A stretch of DNA of 64,000 nt from contig JAFACG010000001.1 in assembly GCA_023425645.1 (NCBI GenBank), forward strand, positions 1 through 64,000, given 5' to 3'. The notes beneath the pieces are model-generated. The model did not search any database. It saw only the letters and a list, made by a program, of their open reading frames with translations, and had not been told where the DNA came from. The translations under genes were made by a program, and so were the position numbers. The stretch is from Pseudomonadota bacterium. Its GTDB lineage: Bacteria > Pseudomonadota > Gammaproteobacteria > Burkholderiales > Burkholderiaceae_B. Below, piece by piece: positions 1 through 7,710 of this stretch (position 1 is its first letter; each line of letters begins with the position of its first letter).

Positions 1-85
1 TACTGCCTGAACCGCTTCACAAGCCGCAATGGTAAATCCTCAATCCTGAGCACTTAACGTTGCCGTCTCGTTTGCAGAACTTCAA

Positions 86-115
86 ACTATAACACAAGAA
101 TTTAACCCTGCGCAA
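86..115 (-). promoter_or_regulatory. Leftward sigma70-type promoter, distal unit
   Basis: On the minus strand a TTGCGC -35 (110-115) is followed after 18 bases by a TATAGT -10 (86-91). It would drive a gene lying left of the window. The same layout recurs 153 bases away at 239-268, which strengthens both calls. No experimental support. Confidence 0.4.
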
Positions 116-238
116 GCTTTGATTTCCGGCCGGTTCGCCCTGCTTTCGGTGCGGGCCTCTGGGCCAAGGCGGTGAAAACAGACTGAACCGCTTGCTGCTT
201 CGCTTCGGGTAAACCCTGTTCGCTGCAGCAAGAAAGAA

Positions 239-268
239 ACTATAGCACGGTGTTTTCTCGAATGGCAA
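239..268 (-). promoter_or_regulatory. Leftward sigma70-type promoter, proximal unit
   Basis: On the minus strand a TTGCCA -35 (263-268) and a TATAGT -10 (239-244) are separated by 18 bases, the same spacing and -10 as the unit at 86-115. The words TGAACCGCTT near 8 and 184 also repeat beside the two units, so the pair may come from a duplication. Tandem strong promoters are typical of stable-RNA or ribosomal operons, but the target is outside the window. Confidence 0.4.
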
Positions 269-402
269 GCCTTAGTTCATGTTTTCCACGTAATTTCCTG
301 CTCTGACAGGGTCATTCTGGCCTAAGCCTCTGATTATTCTGAAATTTCTAAAAAGTAAACATATGTAAGCAATGCGACGCTTTCCTCCCACAACCGAATC
401 CC

Positions 403-432
403 CTACCTACCTACCTACCTACCTACCTACCT
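403..432. repeat. CTAC tetranucleotide microsatellite (7 copies plus CT)
   Basis: Seven uninterrupted CTAC units plus CT abut the left arm of the inverted repeat at 431-445. Runs like this change length by slipped-strand mispairing. There is no open reading frame across it, so any effect would be on spacing or transcription, not on a coding frame. Confidence 0.9.
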
Positions 433-511
433 TCTATATATAGAGTGAGTGCGAGAAGACCGGCGGGTACAGATGCATAACTTACTCCCATGCCTGCTCT
501 ATATATAGAAG
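431..511. repeat. Perfect 15-bp inverted repeat with 51-bp spacer
   Basis: CTTCTATATATAGAG at 431-445 is the exact reverse complement of CTCTATATATAGAAG at 497-511. Each arm also contains the 10-bp palindrome CTATATATAG. The 51-base spacer shows no frame or known motif. It could be a paired protein-binding site, a cruciform or long-stem hairpin, or the ends of a tiny mobile sequence. The function is unknown. Confidence 0.85.
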
Positions 512-697
512 AGCTAAGTCGACAATGGACCGCGAACGGGTATGACGGCCGAGTAGATGCAGCGGGCCGCCTTTGTTTAATCCTTAAGGAAATAAGCTAA
601 TCCCGAAAACATCGTTATTCTCTCTGCCCGTCTTTATTACCATCGTCTTATGTAATTAAAACCATGCTTAGCACCTTGCTTACTATCGAGAGTAATA

Positions 698-1672
698 ATG
701 ATCAAGCCCATCATCATCTCCCTGGCCCTGGCGTTCAGTCCATTGGCCGTCGCGCCGGTGTCCGCCCAGGCGGCCAGCCCCTCGCAAGCCTCACCCAGCA
801 CGGTGGGCCAACCCTTGATCTCGGCCAAGGACCTGGCCGCGCATCTGGACAAAGCAGATCTGCGCATCCTGGACATACGCTCCCCGCAGGAGTATCAGGC
901 CGGCCACGTGCCCGGCGCCGTCAACACTCCTTATGGCGCCTACCGAGGGCCGGCCGACAATGCCGGCGCGCTGCGGCCCGAGGCCGATCTGTCCGCCTTG
1001 CTCAGCAAGGCGGGCATCAGCAAGGATAGTTATGTCGTCGTCACCTACGCCGGCGCCAACCCCACCGATTTTGGCGCCGCGGCGCGCGTCTACTGGACGC
1101 TCAAGGCCGGCGGCCTGACGCAGCTGTCCATCCTGGACGGCGGCCTGCAAGCCTGGCAATCCGAAGGGCAGGCTCTCAGCACGGAAGCCCCCGAGGTCGC
1201 GCCGACCCAATTCACCTACACCTATAACCAGGACATGGTGGCCAGTACGCAGGAAGTCGCCGACTACATCAAGTCCGGCCAGGCTCCCGTCCTGCTGGAC
1301 GCCCGTCCAACGCCTTTCTTCAAAGGCGAAAAACGCGTCGATGCCGCCGCTCGCTACGGCACCCTGCCCGGCGCGCGCGAACTGGACTTCAACACCTTCT
1401 TCAACAGCGACAAGCCAACCCTGAAGGACAAGAGCGAAATCCTGAAGCTGATCAAGGAACAGGGCCTGGACGACAAACCCACGGTCTCGTTCTGCAACAC
1501 GGGACATTGGGCCTCCACCAACTGGTTCGTGTTGTCCGAACTGGCCGGCAATCCCAACGTGCAGTTGTATCCCGAATCCGTAGTCGAATGGAGCCGCAGC
1601 GAGCTGCCCATGGACAATCAGCCCTCGCGTTTCCAGGTCCTGAAGCTGGACGCCCAGCGCGCCTTCAACTGA
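698..1672 (+). CDS. Periplasmic tandem-rhodanese sulfurtransferase
   Basis: This 324-residue protein has an N-terminal signal peptide, cleaved near residue 26 after an A-Q-A stretch, and two rhodanese domains (about 40-155 and 185-310). The second domain carries the active-site cysteine C266 in the loop SFCNTGHWAS. In the first domain the matching loop reads VVTYAGANPT, so that half lacks the catalytic cysteine, as is usual for tandem rhodaneses. It should move sulfane sulfur, for example from thiosulfate, in the periplasm. The next gene, 34 bases on, is a YeeE/YedE sulfur channel, so a thiosulfate-handling operon is likely. The start is the ATG after GAGAG. The substrate is inferred. Confidence 0.88.
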   Translation: MIKPIIISLALAFSPLAVAPVSAQAASPSQASPSTVGQPLISAKDLAAHLDKADLRILDIRSPQEYQAGHVPGAVNTPYGAYRGPADNAGALRPEADLSALLSKAGISKDSYVVVTYAGANPTDFGAAARVYWTLKAGGLTQLSILDGGLQAWQSEGQALSTEAPEVAPTQFTYTYNQDMVASTQEVADYIKSGQAPVLLDARPTPFFKGEKRVDAAARYGTLPGARELDFNTFFNSDKPTLKDKSEILKLIKEQGLDDKPTVSFCNTGHWASTNWFVLSELAGNPNVQLYPESVVEWSRSELPMDNQPSRFQVLKLDAQRAFN

Positions 1673-1706
1673 TCCCGGCCCACTGCACTCTTTACGTATT
1701 TTCATC

Positions 1707-2813
1707 ATGCTTTTTCTGACACGATCGGGCTTCGTCCTGGCCGGCCTCGCATTGATCCTGGGCGTGACCCTGGTCGGCGGGCTGCGCCAGGGACTGCTGG
1801 CCCTGCTGGGCATCGGTTTTGGCGCCGTGCTCCAAGGCGCGCGCTTCGGCTTCACCACGGGGTGGCGCAACTATATAGAACGGCGCGACCCGCAAGGCAT
1901 CTGGGCCCAGATGCTGCTGCTGGTTCTGGCGGCGGCGTTCACGCTGCCATTGATCGCGGACAGCGGCGGCGAGCTGGTCGGCGCTGTCGCGCCGCTGACC
2001 TTGAGCCTGGTGCTGGGCGCCTTCCTGTTCGGCGCCGCCATGCAGCTGGCCGACGGCTGCGGCTCGGGCACACTGTACAAAGCCGGCGCCGGGGCTCCCA
2101 TTTCCTTTGCCGTGCTGCCCGCCTTCGCCATAGGCAGCTTTTTCGGCGCTTCGCACCAGCCCGCCTGGATCGCGCTGGGGGGGCTGCCCGCCGTGGACCT
2201 GAACCAGACCCTGGGCTGGCCCGCCGCCCTTCTGCTGACGGTGGCCGGCTGCGCCGCCGTGGCCTGGCTGGTCGGCCGCGGCGCACGCCGCCACCAACAG
2301 AAAAATGGCGTCACGCCCGCCAAGTGGGCCATGCGCTGGTGGATGGGCGCCTTGCTGCTGGCCGTGCTCTACCTGATCCACATGGTGGTCGCCGGGCAGC
2401 CCTGGGGCATCGTCTACGGCATCGGGCTATGGGGCGCCAAGGTATTTTCCGCATTGGGCTGGTCGCCGGCCGGCGACGCCTTCTGGGGCGTGGCCCCGCA
2501 TGCCCAGCGCCTGGCCGAGCCCGTACTTGCCGACGTGACCTCGGTGACCAACTTCGGTCTGATCCTGGGCGCCATGGCGGCCTCCCGCTGGAACCACCCA
2601 GCCGAATTCAAGGCTCCGGCCGCACGCACCCTGTGGGTGGGCACCGCAGCCGGCCTGGTCATGGGCTACAGCGCGCGCATGGCTTTCGGCTGCAACGTCG
2701 GCGCCTTCCTGGGCGGCATCGCCTCGGCCAGCCTGCATGGCTGGGTCTGGTTCGCCCTGGCCTTCGCCGGTTCCATCCTGGGCGTGCGCATCCGACGCCG
2801 CGTCAATCCCTGA
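1707..2813 (+). CDS. YeeE/YedE family sulfur (thiosulfate) transport membrane protein
   Basis: This 368-residue polytopic membrane protein has two Sulf_transp (DUF395) halves. The hallmark glycine-cysteine motifs are visible: DGCGSGTLY with C118 and FGCNVGAFLGG with C329. In characterised TsuA-type proteins such cysteines line the path that passes thiosulfate through the inner membrane. Here both halves lie in one chain, unlike the split PmpA/PmpB form. The gene follows a periplasmic rhodanese and precedes a small hydrophobic protein, all on one strand with short gaps and a terminator after the third gene. Thiosulfate as substrate comes from family knowledge and context. Confidence 0.87.
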   Translation: MLFLTRSGFVLAGLALILGVTLVGGLRQGLLALLGIGFGAVLQGARFGFTTGWRNYIERRDPQGIWAQMLLLVLAAAFTLPLIADSGGELVGAVAPLTLSLVLGAFLFGAAMQLADGCGSGTLYKAGAGAPISFAVLPAFAIGSFFGASHQPAWIALGGLPAVDLNQTLGWPAALLLTVAGCAAVAWLVGRGARRHQQKNGVTPAKWAMRWWMGALLLAVLYLIHMVVAGQPWGIVYGIGLWGAKVFSALGWSPAGDAFWGVAPHAQRLAEPVLADVTSVTNFGLILGAMAASRWNHPAEFKAPAARTLWVGTAAGLVMGYSARMAFGCNVGAFLGGIASASLHGWVWFALAFAGSILGVRIRRRVNP

Positions 2814-2823
2814 GAGGCACCCC

Positions 2824-2988
2824 ATGAGCAAAACCTCCTTCCGCCTGATCACCAGCGTGTTCTGGCTGCTCGTCGTCCTGCTGGTCGTCCTGGACAGCCT
2901 GCAGCCGCGCCCTTATCGCCCCGAACCGCCGCCCATCGCCCTGGGCAGCGGCCAGGCCGCCAGCGGCGGCCATTGCTCCGGTCGATGA
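2824..2988 (+). CDS. Small single-span membrane protein, third gene of the sulfur operon
   Basis: This 54-residue product has one hydrophobic segment (about residues 9-24) followed by a proline-rich tail and a C-terminal GHCSGR with a lone cysteine. It starts 10 bases after the YeeE/YedE stop behind a GAGAGG ribosome-binding site and ends just before a strong terminator, which supports it being a real last gene. I do not recognise a family. A helper for the YeeE/YedE channel or the sulfurtransferase is a guess from position. Confidence 0.6.
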   Translation: MSKTSFRLITSVFWLLVVLLVVLDSLQPRPYRPEPPPIALGSGQAASGGHCSGR

Positions 2989-2998
2989 ACGCAGGATC

Positions 2999-3022
2999 AC
3001 CGCCCCGCCCGGGGCGGTTTTT
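2999..3022 (+). terminator. Rho-independent terminator of the sulfur operon
   Basis: A 9-bp perfect stem, ACCGCCCCG with CGGGGCGGT, and a 2-base loop are followed by a run of five T. Confidence 0.9.
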
Positions 3023-3126
3023 CATTGCAGGAACCACACATTCCGAAAGGCCGTCCGCGGCGCGCGCACGGGGGTCCGGCGCTCTGTGCTAGCATCTGCG
3101 AAAAGCCCCCTCTGCAGTCCGCCTCC

Positions 3127-4095
3127 ATGCTCAATTACCTACATACCACCCTGCTGCGCAGCATGCGCATGTTCCACACGGTCGCCCGCATCATGCTGCC
3201 CGTCATGATAATCGTGCGGGTCGCCGCTCAACTGGGACTGGTGGACATGGTCGGCCGATTCATCGGCCCTTTGATGGCCCTGGTGGGCCTGCCGCCCGAG
3301 GCGGGCATCGTCTGGGCGACCACGGCGTTGGCGGGCATTTACGCAGGCATAGGCTCTCTGGCCGCCCTGGGCGACAGCCTGAGCCTGAACGCCGCCCAGA
3401 TCAGCATATTGGGCAGCATGATGCTGCTGGCTCACAACATGCCGATGGAACAGGCCATCGTACGCAAGGCGGGCGCCAGCTTCTGGCTCACCGCCGGCCT
3501 GCGCCTGGGGTGCGCCGTTCTCTACGCCGCGCTGCTGGCCTGGCTCCTGTCTGCCGCCGGGCTGCTTCAGGAACCCGTTTCCCTGAGCTGGCTGTACGGC
3601 CAGGCCAGCGCCAGCCAGGGCGGCTGGGAAGGGTGGAAAGATTGGCTGCTGGGCACGGCCGGCTCCTTGCTGATGACCTGGCTGATCATACTGGGCCTGT
3701 TGATCGCGCTCTCCGTACTGGAGAAGATCGGCTTCACGCGGGTGCTGACCCGCCTGCTGTTGCCGCTGCTGCGCTTCTCGGGACTGGAGGAGCGCGTCGC
3801 CCCCACCACCACGGTAGGCGTACTGCTGGGTCTGAGTTACGGCGGCGCACTGATCATCGACGAATCGCGTCAGCAGAACTACAGTCCGCGCACGCGCTTG
3901 CTGGCCCTGTCATGGTTGTCCTTGTGCCACTCCCTGATCGAGGACACGCTGCTGATCATGGCGCTGGGCGCCAATATCTGGATCGTCGTGGCCGGCCGCA
4001 TCGTGCTGACGCTGCTGGTCGTGGGCCTGATGGCGCGCCTGACCCTGCCGGGCACGCCCCTGTACCGGCGCTACCTGGCCGGCGCCGGCAGTTGA
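3127..4095 (+). CDS. Nucleoside-recognition (Gate) domain membrane protein
   Basis: About 322 residues with many membrane segments, in the arrangement of Gate-domain proteins (SpmA/SpmB, NupC-like): two similar hydrophobic halves with glycine-rich turns, such as GIYAGIGSLAALGD near residue 80 and LLGLSYGGALIIDES near 240. The open frame extends upstream to 3025, but the first 34 residues are polar and arginine-rich, so I chose ATG 3127. The substrate is unknown. It lies after a terminator and before the convergent msrA, so it is probably transcribed alone. Confidence 0.75.
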   Translation: MLNYLHTTLLRSMRMFHTVARIMLPVMIIVRVAAQLGLVDMVGRFIGPLMALVGLPPEAGIVWATTALAGIYAGIGSLAALGDSLSLNAAQISILGSMMLLAHNMPMEQAIVRKAGASFWLTAGLRLGCAVLYAALLAWLLSAAGLLQEPVSLSWLYGQASASQGGWEGWKDWLLGTAGSLLMTWLIILGLLIALSVLEKIGFTRVLTRLLLPLLRFSGLEERVAPTTTVGVLLGLSYGGALIIDESRQQNYSPRTRLLALSWLSLCHSLIEDTLLIMALGANIWIVVAGRIVLTLLVVGLMARLTLPGTPLYRRYLAGAGS

Positions 4096-4120
4096 GCGCA
4101 GGCGGCTCCTGTCGAGCCAT

Positions 4121-4645
4121 TCATTCGAGCAGCGCCTGAAAGCGCTGGCGGAATTTGTGCAGCTTGGGCGCGATGACCATCTGGCAGTAGCCCTGGTTGG
4201 GATTGCGCGCGAAATAATTATGGTGGTAGCTTTCCGCCGGCCAGAATGTGGAACTGTCCAGGACATGCGTGACGATGGGCTGGTCGAATTCGGCCTGCAG
4301 TTCCTCGATGACCTCGAACGCCACCCGACGCTGCTCCTCGTTCTGGCAGAATATGGCCGAAGCATACTGCGGACCGACATCGGCGCCCTGACGGTCGGGC
4401 GTGGTGGGGTCGTGCGTCAGGAAAAAGACGTTCAGCAAATCCCGGAAAGAAATGACCTCGGGATCGAACTCCACGCGCACCACTTCGATGTGCCCCGTCT
4501 GCTTGCTGCAAACCTGCTCGTACGTGGGCTCGTCCACATGACCGCCACAGTACCCCGGAACGACGGACTCGACGCCTCGAAGCGCCTGAAAGACCCCTTC
4601 CGTGCACCAAAAACATCCACCACCTAAAACGGCTGTTTCTTTCAT
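4121..4645 (-). CDS. msrA: Peptide-methionine (S)-S-oxide reductase MsrA
   Basis: This 174-residue protein has the MsrA signature GGCFWCTEGVF at its N terminus. C11 of GCFWC is the nucleophile that attacks methionine-S-sulfoxide. A second typical segment, DPTTPDRQGADVG, sits in the middle, and the C-terminal half has the usual AESYHHNYF. It repairs oxidised methionine using thioredoxin. Its start overlaps the stop of the upstream cytochrome c gene (ATGA at 4642-4645), so the two are probably translationally coupled. Confidence 0.95.
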   Translation of the reverse strand: MKETAVLGGGCFWCTEGVFQALRGVESVVPGYCGGHVDEPTYEQVCSKQTGHIEVVRVEFDPEVISFRDLLNVFFLTHDPTTPDRQGADVGPQYASAIFCQNEEQRRVAFEVIEELQAEFDQPIVTHVLDSSTFWPAESYHHNYFARNPNQGYCQMVIAPKLHKFRQRFQALLE

Positions 4646-5013
4646 GGAGACTCCTTCGTTGACGTGTCGGCCAGTTCCAGCAACCAGGCCGCAATGGCCC
4701 GCGCCTGTTCGGCGCTAACCCTGTTCTGCGCAGGCATGGGTATGGCTCCCCAGTTGCCCCGGCTACCCTGGCGGATCTGTCTTTCCAGATATGCCGCGGC
4801 GGCCTGCCGGTCACCCTGCGCATAGCGCTGGGCGATTTCCTGGAATGGGGGTCCGACCCGTTTCCTGTCCACCTGGTGACAGGACAGGCATTGCGTCTGC
4901 AACAGGGCTGTAACTGATACCGTATCAGCCTTTACGCTAGGATTAAAGCCGGCCAGTGAACAAAGCACTACCAATGGTAAACAGGATGCCCAAGAAGCGG
5001 AGCGCGTCATCAT
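4642..5013 (-). CDS. Exported class I cytochrome c
   Basis: About 123 residues: a signal peptide (a hydrophobic stretch ending near VKADT), one heme-binding CLSCH motif, and a methionine in the C-terminal part (PMPAQNRVS) that fits the sixth heme ligand. The size fits a small periplasmic electron carrier of the c5/c551 type. The open frame runs up to 5073, but a GGGAAGG ribosome-binding site lies just upstream of two adjacent ATGs at 5013 and 5010, which I prefer as start. It is coupled to msrA by an ATGA overlap. It is divergent from lgt, so the 80-base gap carries both promoters. Confidence 0.82.
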   Translation of the reverse strand: MMTRSASWASCLPLVVLCSLAGFNPSVKADTVSVTALLQTQCLSCHQVDRKRVGPPFQEIAQRYAQGDRQAAAAYLERQIRQGSRGNWGAIPMPAQNRVSAEQARAIAAWLLELADTSTKESP

Positions 5014-5094
5014 CCTTCCCTTACAATTTACCCAGGCCCGGCAGTGGGCCGCATTCGAGCTATTATCTGACATTCACCTCTGTAGTGGGCAAGC

Positions 5095-5883
5095 ATGTTG
5101 ATACACCCGCAGTTTGATCCTATCGCCATACAGATCGGCCCCGTGGCGATCCATTGGTATGGCCTGATGTACCTGATCGGTTTCGGCCTGGTGTGGCTGG
5201 TGGGAACGGCTCGCATCCGCGCCGGCCAGACCGCGCTCAGCCGCAAGGACCTGGAAGACCTGATCTTCTATTGCGTCTTTGGCGTGGTGGCCGGCGGGCG
5301 GCTGGGCTATACCCTGTTCTATCAGCCTTCGTATTATCTGTCCCATCCGCTGGAGATCCTGTATGTCTGGAACGGCGGCATGTCCTTTCACGGCGGACTG
5401 ATCGGCGTGCTGCTGGCCATTGCCCTGTTTGCGCGCTTGCGCCAGCGCCGCTTCCTGGAAGTCAGCGATTTCCTGGCCCCCCTGATCCCCCTGGGCCTGG
5501 CTGTGGGCCGGCTGGGCAATTTCATCAATGGCGAATTGTGGGGTCGTCCCAGCGACGTACCCTGGGCCATGGTATTCCCCCAGGTGGATGCAACGCCGCG
5601 CCATCCCTCCCAGCTCTACGAAATGGCGCTGGAAGGCATCGTCCTGTTCCTGCTGCTATGGTGGTTCACGCGCCGGCCCCGTCCGGTCGGACAGGCCAGC
5701 GCCCTGTTCCTGATCGGCTACGGCGTGTTCCGCTTCGGCGTGGAATTCACCCGCGAACCCGACGGTTTCCTGGGACTGCTGAGCGCAGGCCTGTCCATGG
5801 GACAGTGGCTGTCGGTACCCATGATCGTCGCGGGCCTGATCCTGTTCGCAGTGGCCGGGCGCCGTCGGACCCAGCATACCTAG
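5095..5883 (+). CDS. lgt: Prolipoprotein diacylglyceryl transferase Lgt
   Basis: This 262-residue inner-membrane enzyme transfers diacylglycerol from phosphatidylglycerol to the lipobox cysteine of prolipoproteins, the first step of lipoprotein maturation. The signature is clear: HGGLIG after a membrane segment (about residue 101), [15 protein letters not shown] (about 138-152) and RHPSQLYE. The length fits the family. A strong terminator follows the stop. One of its clients in this window would be Pal. Confidence 0.97.
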   Translation: MLIHPQFDPIAIQIGPVAIHWYGLMYLIGFGLVWLVGTARIRAGQTALSRKDLEDLIFYCVFGVVAGGRLGYTLFYQPSYYLSHPLEILYVWNGGMSFHGGLIGVLLAIALFARLRQRRFLEVSDFLAPLIPLGLAVGRLGNFINGELWGRPSDVPWAMVFPQVDATPRHPSQLYEMALEGIVLFLLLWWFTRRPRPVGQASALFLIGYGVFRFGVEFTREPDGFLGLLSAGLSMGQWLSVPMIVAGLILFAVAGRRRTQHT

Positions 5884-5896
5884 AGGCCCCCGAAAG

Positions 5897-5926
5897 GAAA
5901 AAGCCACCCGCAAGGGTGGCTTTTTC
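5897..5926 (+). terminator. Terminator after lgt
   Basis: A perfect 13-bp stem built from GAAAAAGCCACCC and GGGTGGCTTTTTC with a GCAA loop. Flanking A and T runs would let it work in both directions, so it may also end the 6S RNA transcript coming from the right. Confidence 0.88.
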
Positions 5927-5937
5927 GTGGTGGGTGC

Positions 5938-6118
5938 CCCGCCATTGCCGTCTAGACCGGCATCCTGGAACCGGAGGTCCAAGATCGGCTGTCATCAGGC
6001 CAGCTTCGGGTTCATCGACGAGGACGATCGCTCCTACTGGCCAATCCAACAACCTGAGTGCCATAAGCATTGGTTCAAGGAATGTATGGTCGTGTCACGA
6101 ACACGGCAGGGACTTACT
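5938..6118 (-). ncRNA. ssrS: 6S RNA candidate
   Basis: About 180 bases without a reading frame lie directly downstream of zapA, the usual place and orientation of ssrS in gamma- and betaproteobacteria. On the minus strand the 5' part has TGCCGTGTTCG and then CCTTGAACC, words I recall from proteobacterial 6S RNAs. The ends can pair (TGCCGT near the 5' end with ACGGCA near the 3' end), giving the long rod with a central bubble. 6S RNA binds sigma70-RNA polymerase in stationary phase. The strand and exact ends are inferred. A covariance search (Rfam 6S) would settle it. Confidence 0.72.
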
Positions 6119-6123
6119 GGTAT

Positions 6124-6158
6124 GAAAAGCGGCTTGCCGGAAACTGCGAGCAAGCCGC
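6124..6158 (-). terminator. Terminator of the zapB-zapA transcript
   Basis: A 9-bp stem (GCGGCTTGC with GCAAGCCGC, 12-base loop) is followed on the minus strand by TTTT. It lies between zapA and the 6S RNA candidate, suggesting that the RNA has its own promoter or is processed from readthrough. Confidence 0.75.
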
Positions 6159-6171
6159 CTTCAAATTCGGG

Positions 6172-6483
6172 CTAGCGCGGCGTAGCGGATGGACCGAGCA
6201 ACTGGTCTATCATGCCGTGCATGTCTTCAATTTTACGCTTGAAATCGCCAAAAGCAACATTGGCGAGCGGACCATCAGGCGCCTTGGCGGACAAAAGCTC
6301 GCTGGCGATCTGGATGGCGGCCATGACGGCAATGCGTTCGTTGCCGGAAATGCGGCCGGATCCCTTGATGGATTGCATGCGCTGATCCACCAGCTTGACC
6401 GCATCGAGCAGCTTGGCTTTTTCCGAAGGCGGGCATGCCAGGGAATAATCCCGGCCCAGGATGGAGATATCGACTCGTTCCAT
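6172..6483 (-). CDS. zapA: Cell division protein ZapA
   Basis: This 103-residue protein matches ZapA: an N-terminal globular part beginning MERVDISILGRDYSLACP and a C-terminal helix that forms the coiled-coil dimer. ZapA binds FtsZ and bundles protofilaments at the division site. It sits 3 bases after the zapB-like coiled-coil gene on the same strand and just upstream of the 6S RNA candidate, a conserved neighbourhood. Confidence 0.92.
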   Translation of the reverse strand: MERVDISILGRDYSLACPPSEKAKLLDAVKLVDQRMQSIKGSGRISGNERIAVMAAIQIASELLSAKAPDGPLANVAFGDFKRKIEDMHGMIDQLLGPSATPR

Positions 6484-6486
6484 GAC

Positions 6487-6891
6487 TTACTCCTGTACGG
6501 CGCCGGGCAGTCGCATGAGGATGGAGCCGACCTGGTTGCGGGCCTGCTCGGCCACTTCGCGCAGGACGCCCAGTCCCGCCTGGGCGCTGTCCAGCTCCCG
6601 GCGCAGCGCCTGCACGCGGGCCTGTTCCTGCTCCAGCAGGCTTTTGAGTTCGTGCTGCTCGGCTTGCGCCTGCTGCTGCACCAGATCCAGCTGACGCTGA
6701 TGCGAAGCCACGCCGCTGGACAGGGATTCGAATTCGTCCTTCTGGCGCTGATTCTGCTGGCGCAGCGCTTCCAGCTCCGCCTCCTGATTCTTCAGGCGAG
6801 CCAACAAGGCAGAGCGCTCAGCCTGTAGCTGGCGCGACTGCTCAACCAGTTGACCGATGCGGTCAGCGAGAAAATCGAGATCTTGCAACAT
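6487..6891 (-). CDS. Coiled-coil protein, ZapB-like
   Basis: This 134-residue product is almost entirely heptad-rich coiled coil with many Q, E and L residues (for example the QLVEQSRQLQAERSALLARL stretch near residue 14). It has no membrane segment. Its position immediately upstream of zapA suggests a ZapB-type partner that links ZapA to the Z-ring. It is longer than E. coli ZapB (about 80 residues), and sequence matches between coiled coils are weak evidence, so the function rests mainly on synteny. Confidence 0.72.
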   Translation of the reverse strand: MLQDLDFLADRIGQLVEQSRQLQAERSALLARLKNQEAELEALRQQNQRQKDEFESLSSGVASHQRQLDLVQQQAQAEQHELKSLLEQEQARVQALRRELDSAQAGLGVLREVAEQARNQVGSILMRLPGAVQE

Positions 6892-7234
6892 GGGCGTTAT
6901 CGTAAACCATAGGCGGCGTTAGTGGGTAGAGGGAATTTCATACCAATCATAACCTTTCACCCTTCTTTCCATTACCTTTCAAACTTCTTTCAAGGCGCCT
7001 GATTATCGGCGTCCGACGCTCCGGAAAACCCCTAGATTTGAAAATTTTACGGGAAAACCCCTAAAAACTAAGCGCTAGCTGGGGTTTTCAGTCCCCGAGC
7101 CCTCCATTACCATGCGTCACCCCTGCAGAATGGAACCGGCATTGCCAGGGGGGTGAAGCCGGCTTCCAACACAAAGAGACAGACACAGGAAATGAGGAAC
7201 AACATGCTCAAAGCAGATAAGGAGAATCCACCCT
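6892..7234. promoter_or_regulatory. Intergenic region with GGAAAACCCCTA repeats upstream of tctB
   Basis: Between divergent zapB and tctB, GGAAAACCCCTA occurs at 7023-7034 and 7052-7063 (29 bases apart), and the inverted core GGGGTTTTC at 7081-7089. Such a spaced set suggests binding sites for a regulator of the transporter, for example a TctD-type response regulator, but that link is inference. A short frame, ATG 7192 to TAA 7251 (19 codons), overlaps the tctB start and could be a leader peptide. Its ribosome-binding site is poorly placed. The tctB start has a good AAGGAG site. Confidence 0.45.
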
Positions 7235-7693
7235 ATGCAACTCAGAAATAAACAGGACTTCTGGTCCGGCATCATGTTCGTGGTGCTGGGCGCCGGCTTT
7301 GCCTTGGGGGCAACCAGTTATTCCATGGGAACGGCCGCCCGCATGGGCCCTGGCTACTTCCCCTTCTGGCTGGGCGTATGCCTGAGCGTGCTGGGAGCCA
7401 TCGTCGCACTGGGCGCCATGTCGCCCAAGGCCGAGGAAACCGAAGTCGAGAAATTCGACTGGAAGATCGCCATCGTGATCATCGGGGCCGTCGTGGTCTG
7501 CGGCGCTACGCTGAATTACCTGGGTGTGTACATCTCCATCTTCCTGCTGGTGGTGCTGAGCAGCTTTGCCAGCCATGAATTCAGCTGGCCTGTCGCGCTG
7601 GGCGCCGCCATCTTTCTGGTGCTGTTCGTCTGGCTGGCATTCATCAAGGGCCTGGGACTGGTGTTCCCTCTGTGGCCAACCTTCTTGGCATGA
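7235..7693 (+). CDS. tctB: Tripartite tricarboxylate transporter small subunit TctB
   Basis: This 152-residue membrane protein has four hydrophobic segments and the TctB-typical early phrase MGPGYFPFWLGV (about residues 33-44). With TctA it forms the membrane part of a secondary transporter for carboxylates, normally fed by a periplasmic TctC binding protein. It is 17 bases upstream of tctA. No tctC lies beside the pair or elsewhere in this window, so the binding protein must come from another locus. Confidence 0.9.
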   Translation: MQLRNKQDFWSGIMFVVLGAGFALGATSYSMGTAARMGPGYFPFWLGVCLSVLGAIVALGAMSPKAEETEVEKFDWKIAIVIIGAVVVCGATLNYLGVYISIFLLVVLSSFASHEFSWPVALGAAIFLVLFVWLAFIKGLGLVFPLWPTFLA

Positions 7694-7710
7694 GCGCGGA
7701 GTGAACGAAC

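Larger units (their letters stand above)
1..697. other. Gene-poor region at left edge
   Basis: No convincing coding sequence was found. The only sizeable frame, an 83-codon minus-strand one at 17-268, resembles no family I know and overlaps promoter-like DNA. The stretch holds two leftward promoter-like units with related surroundings (86-115 and 239-268), a CTAC tetranucleotide run (403-432) and a perfect inverted repeat (431-445 with 497-511). DNA from 512 to 697 is AT-richer and should carry the promoter of the sulfurtransferase gene at 698. I could not assign its boxes. Confidence 0.6.

Noticed and set aside
17-268. 83-codon minus-strand frame at the left edge
   Set aside because: Overlaps two promoter-like units and resembles no protein family; composition not gene-like.
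1-697. tRNA or rRNA gene in the left gene-poor region
   Set aside because: No cloverleaf, T-loop GTTCGA word or rRNA motif was seen; only promoter-like and repeat DNA.
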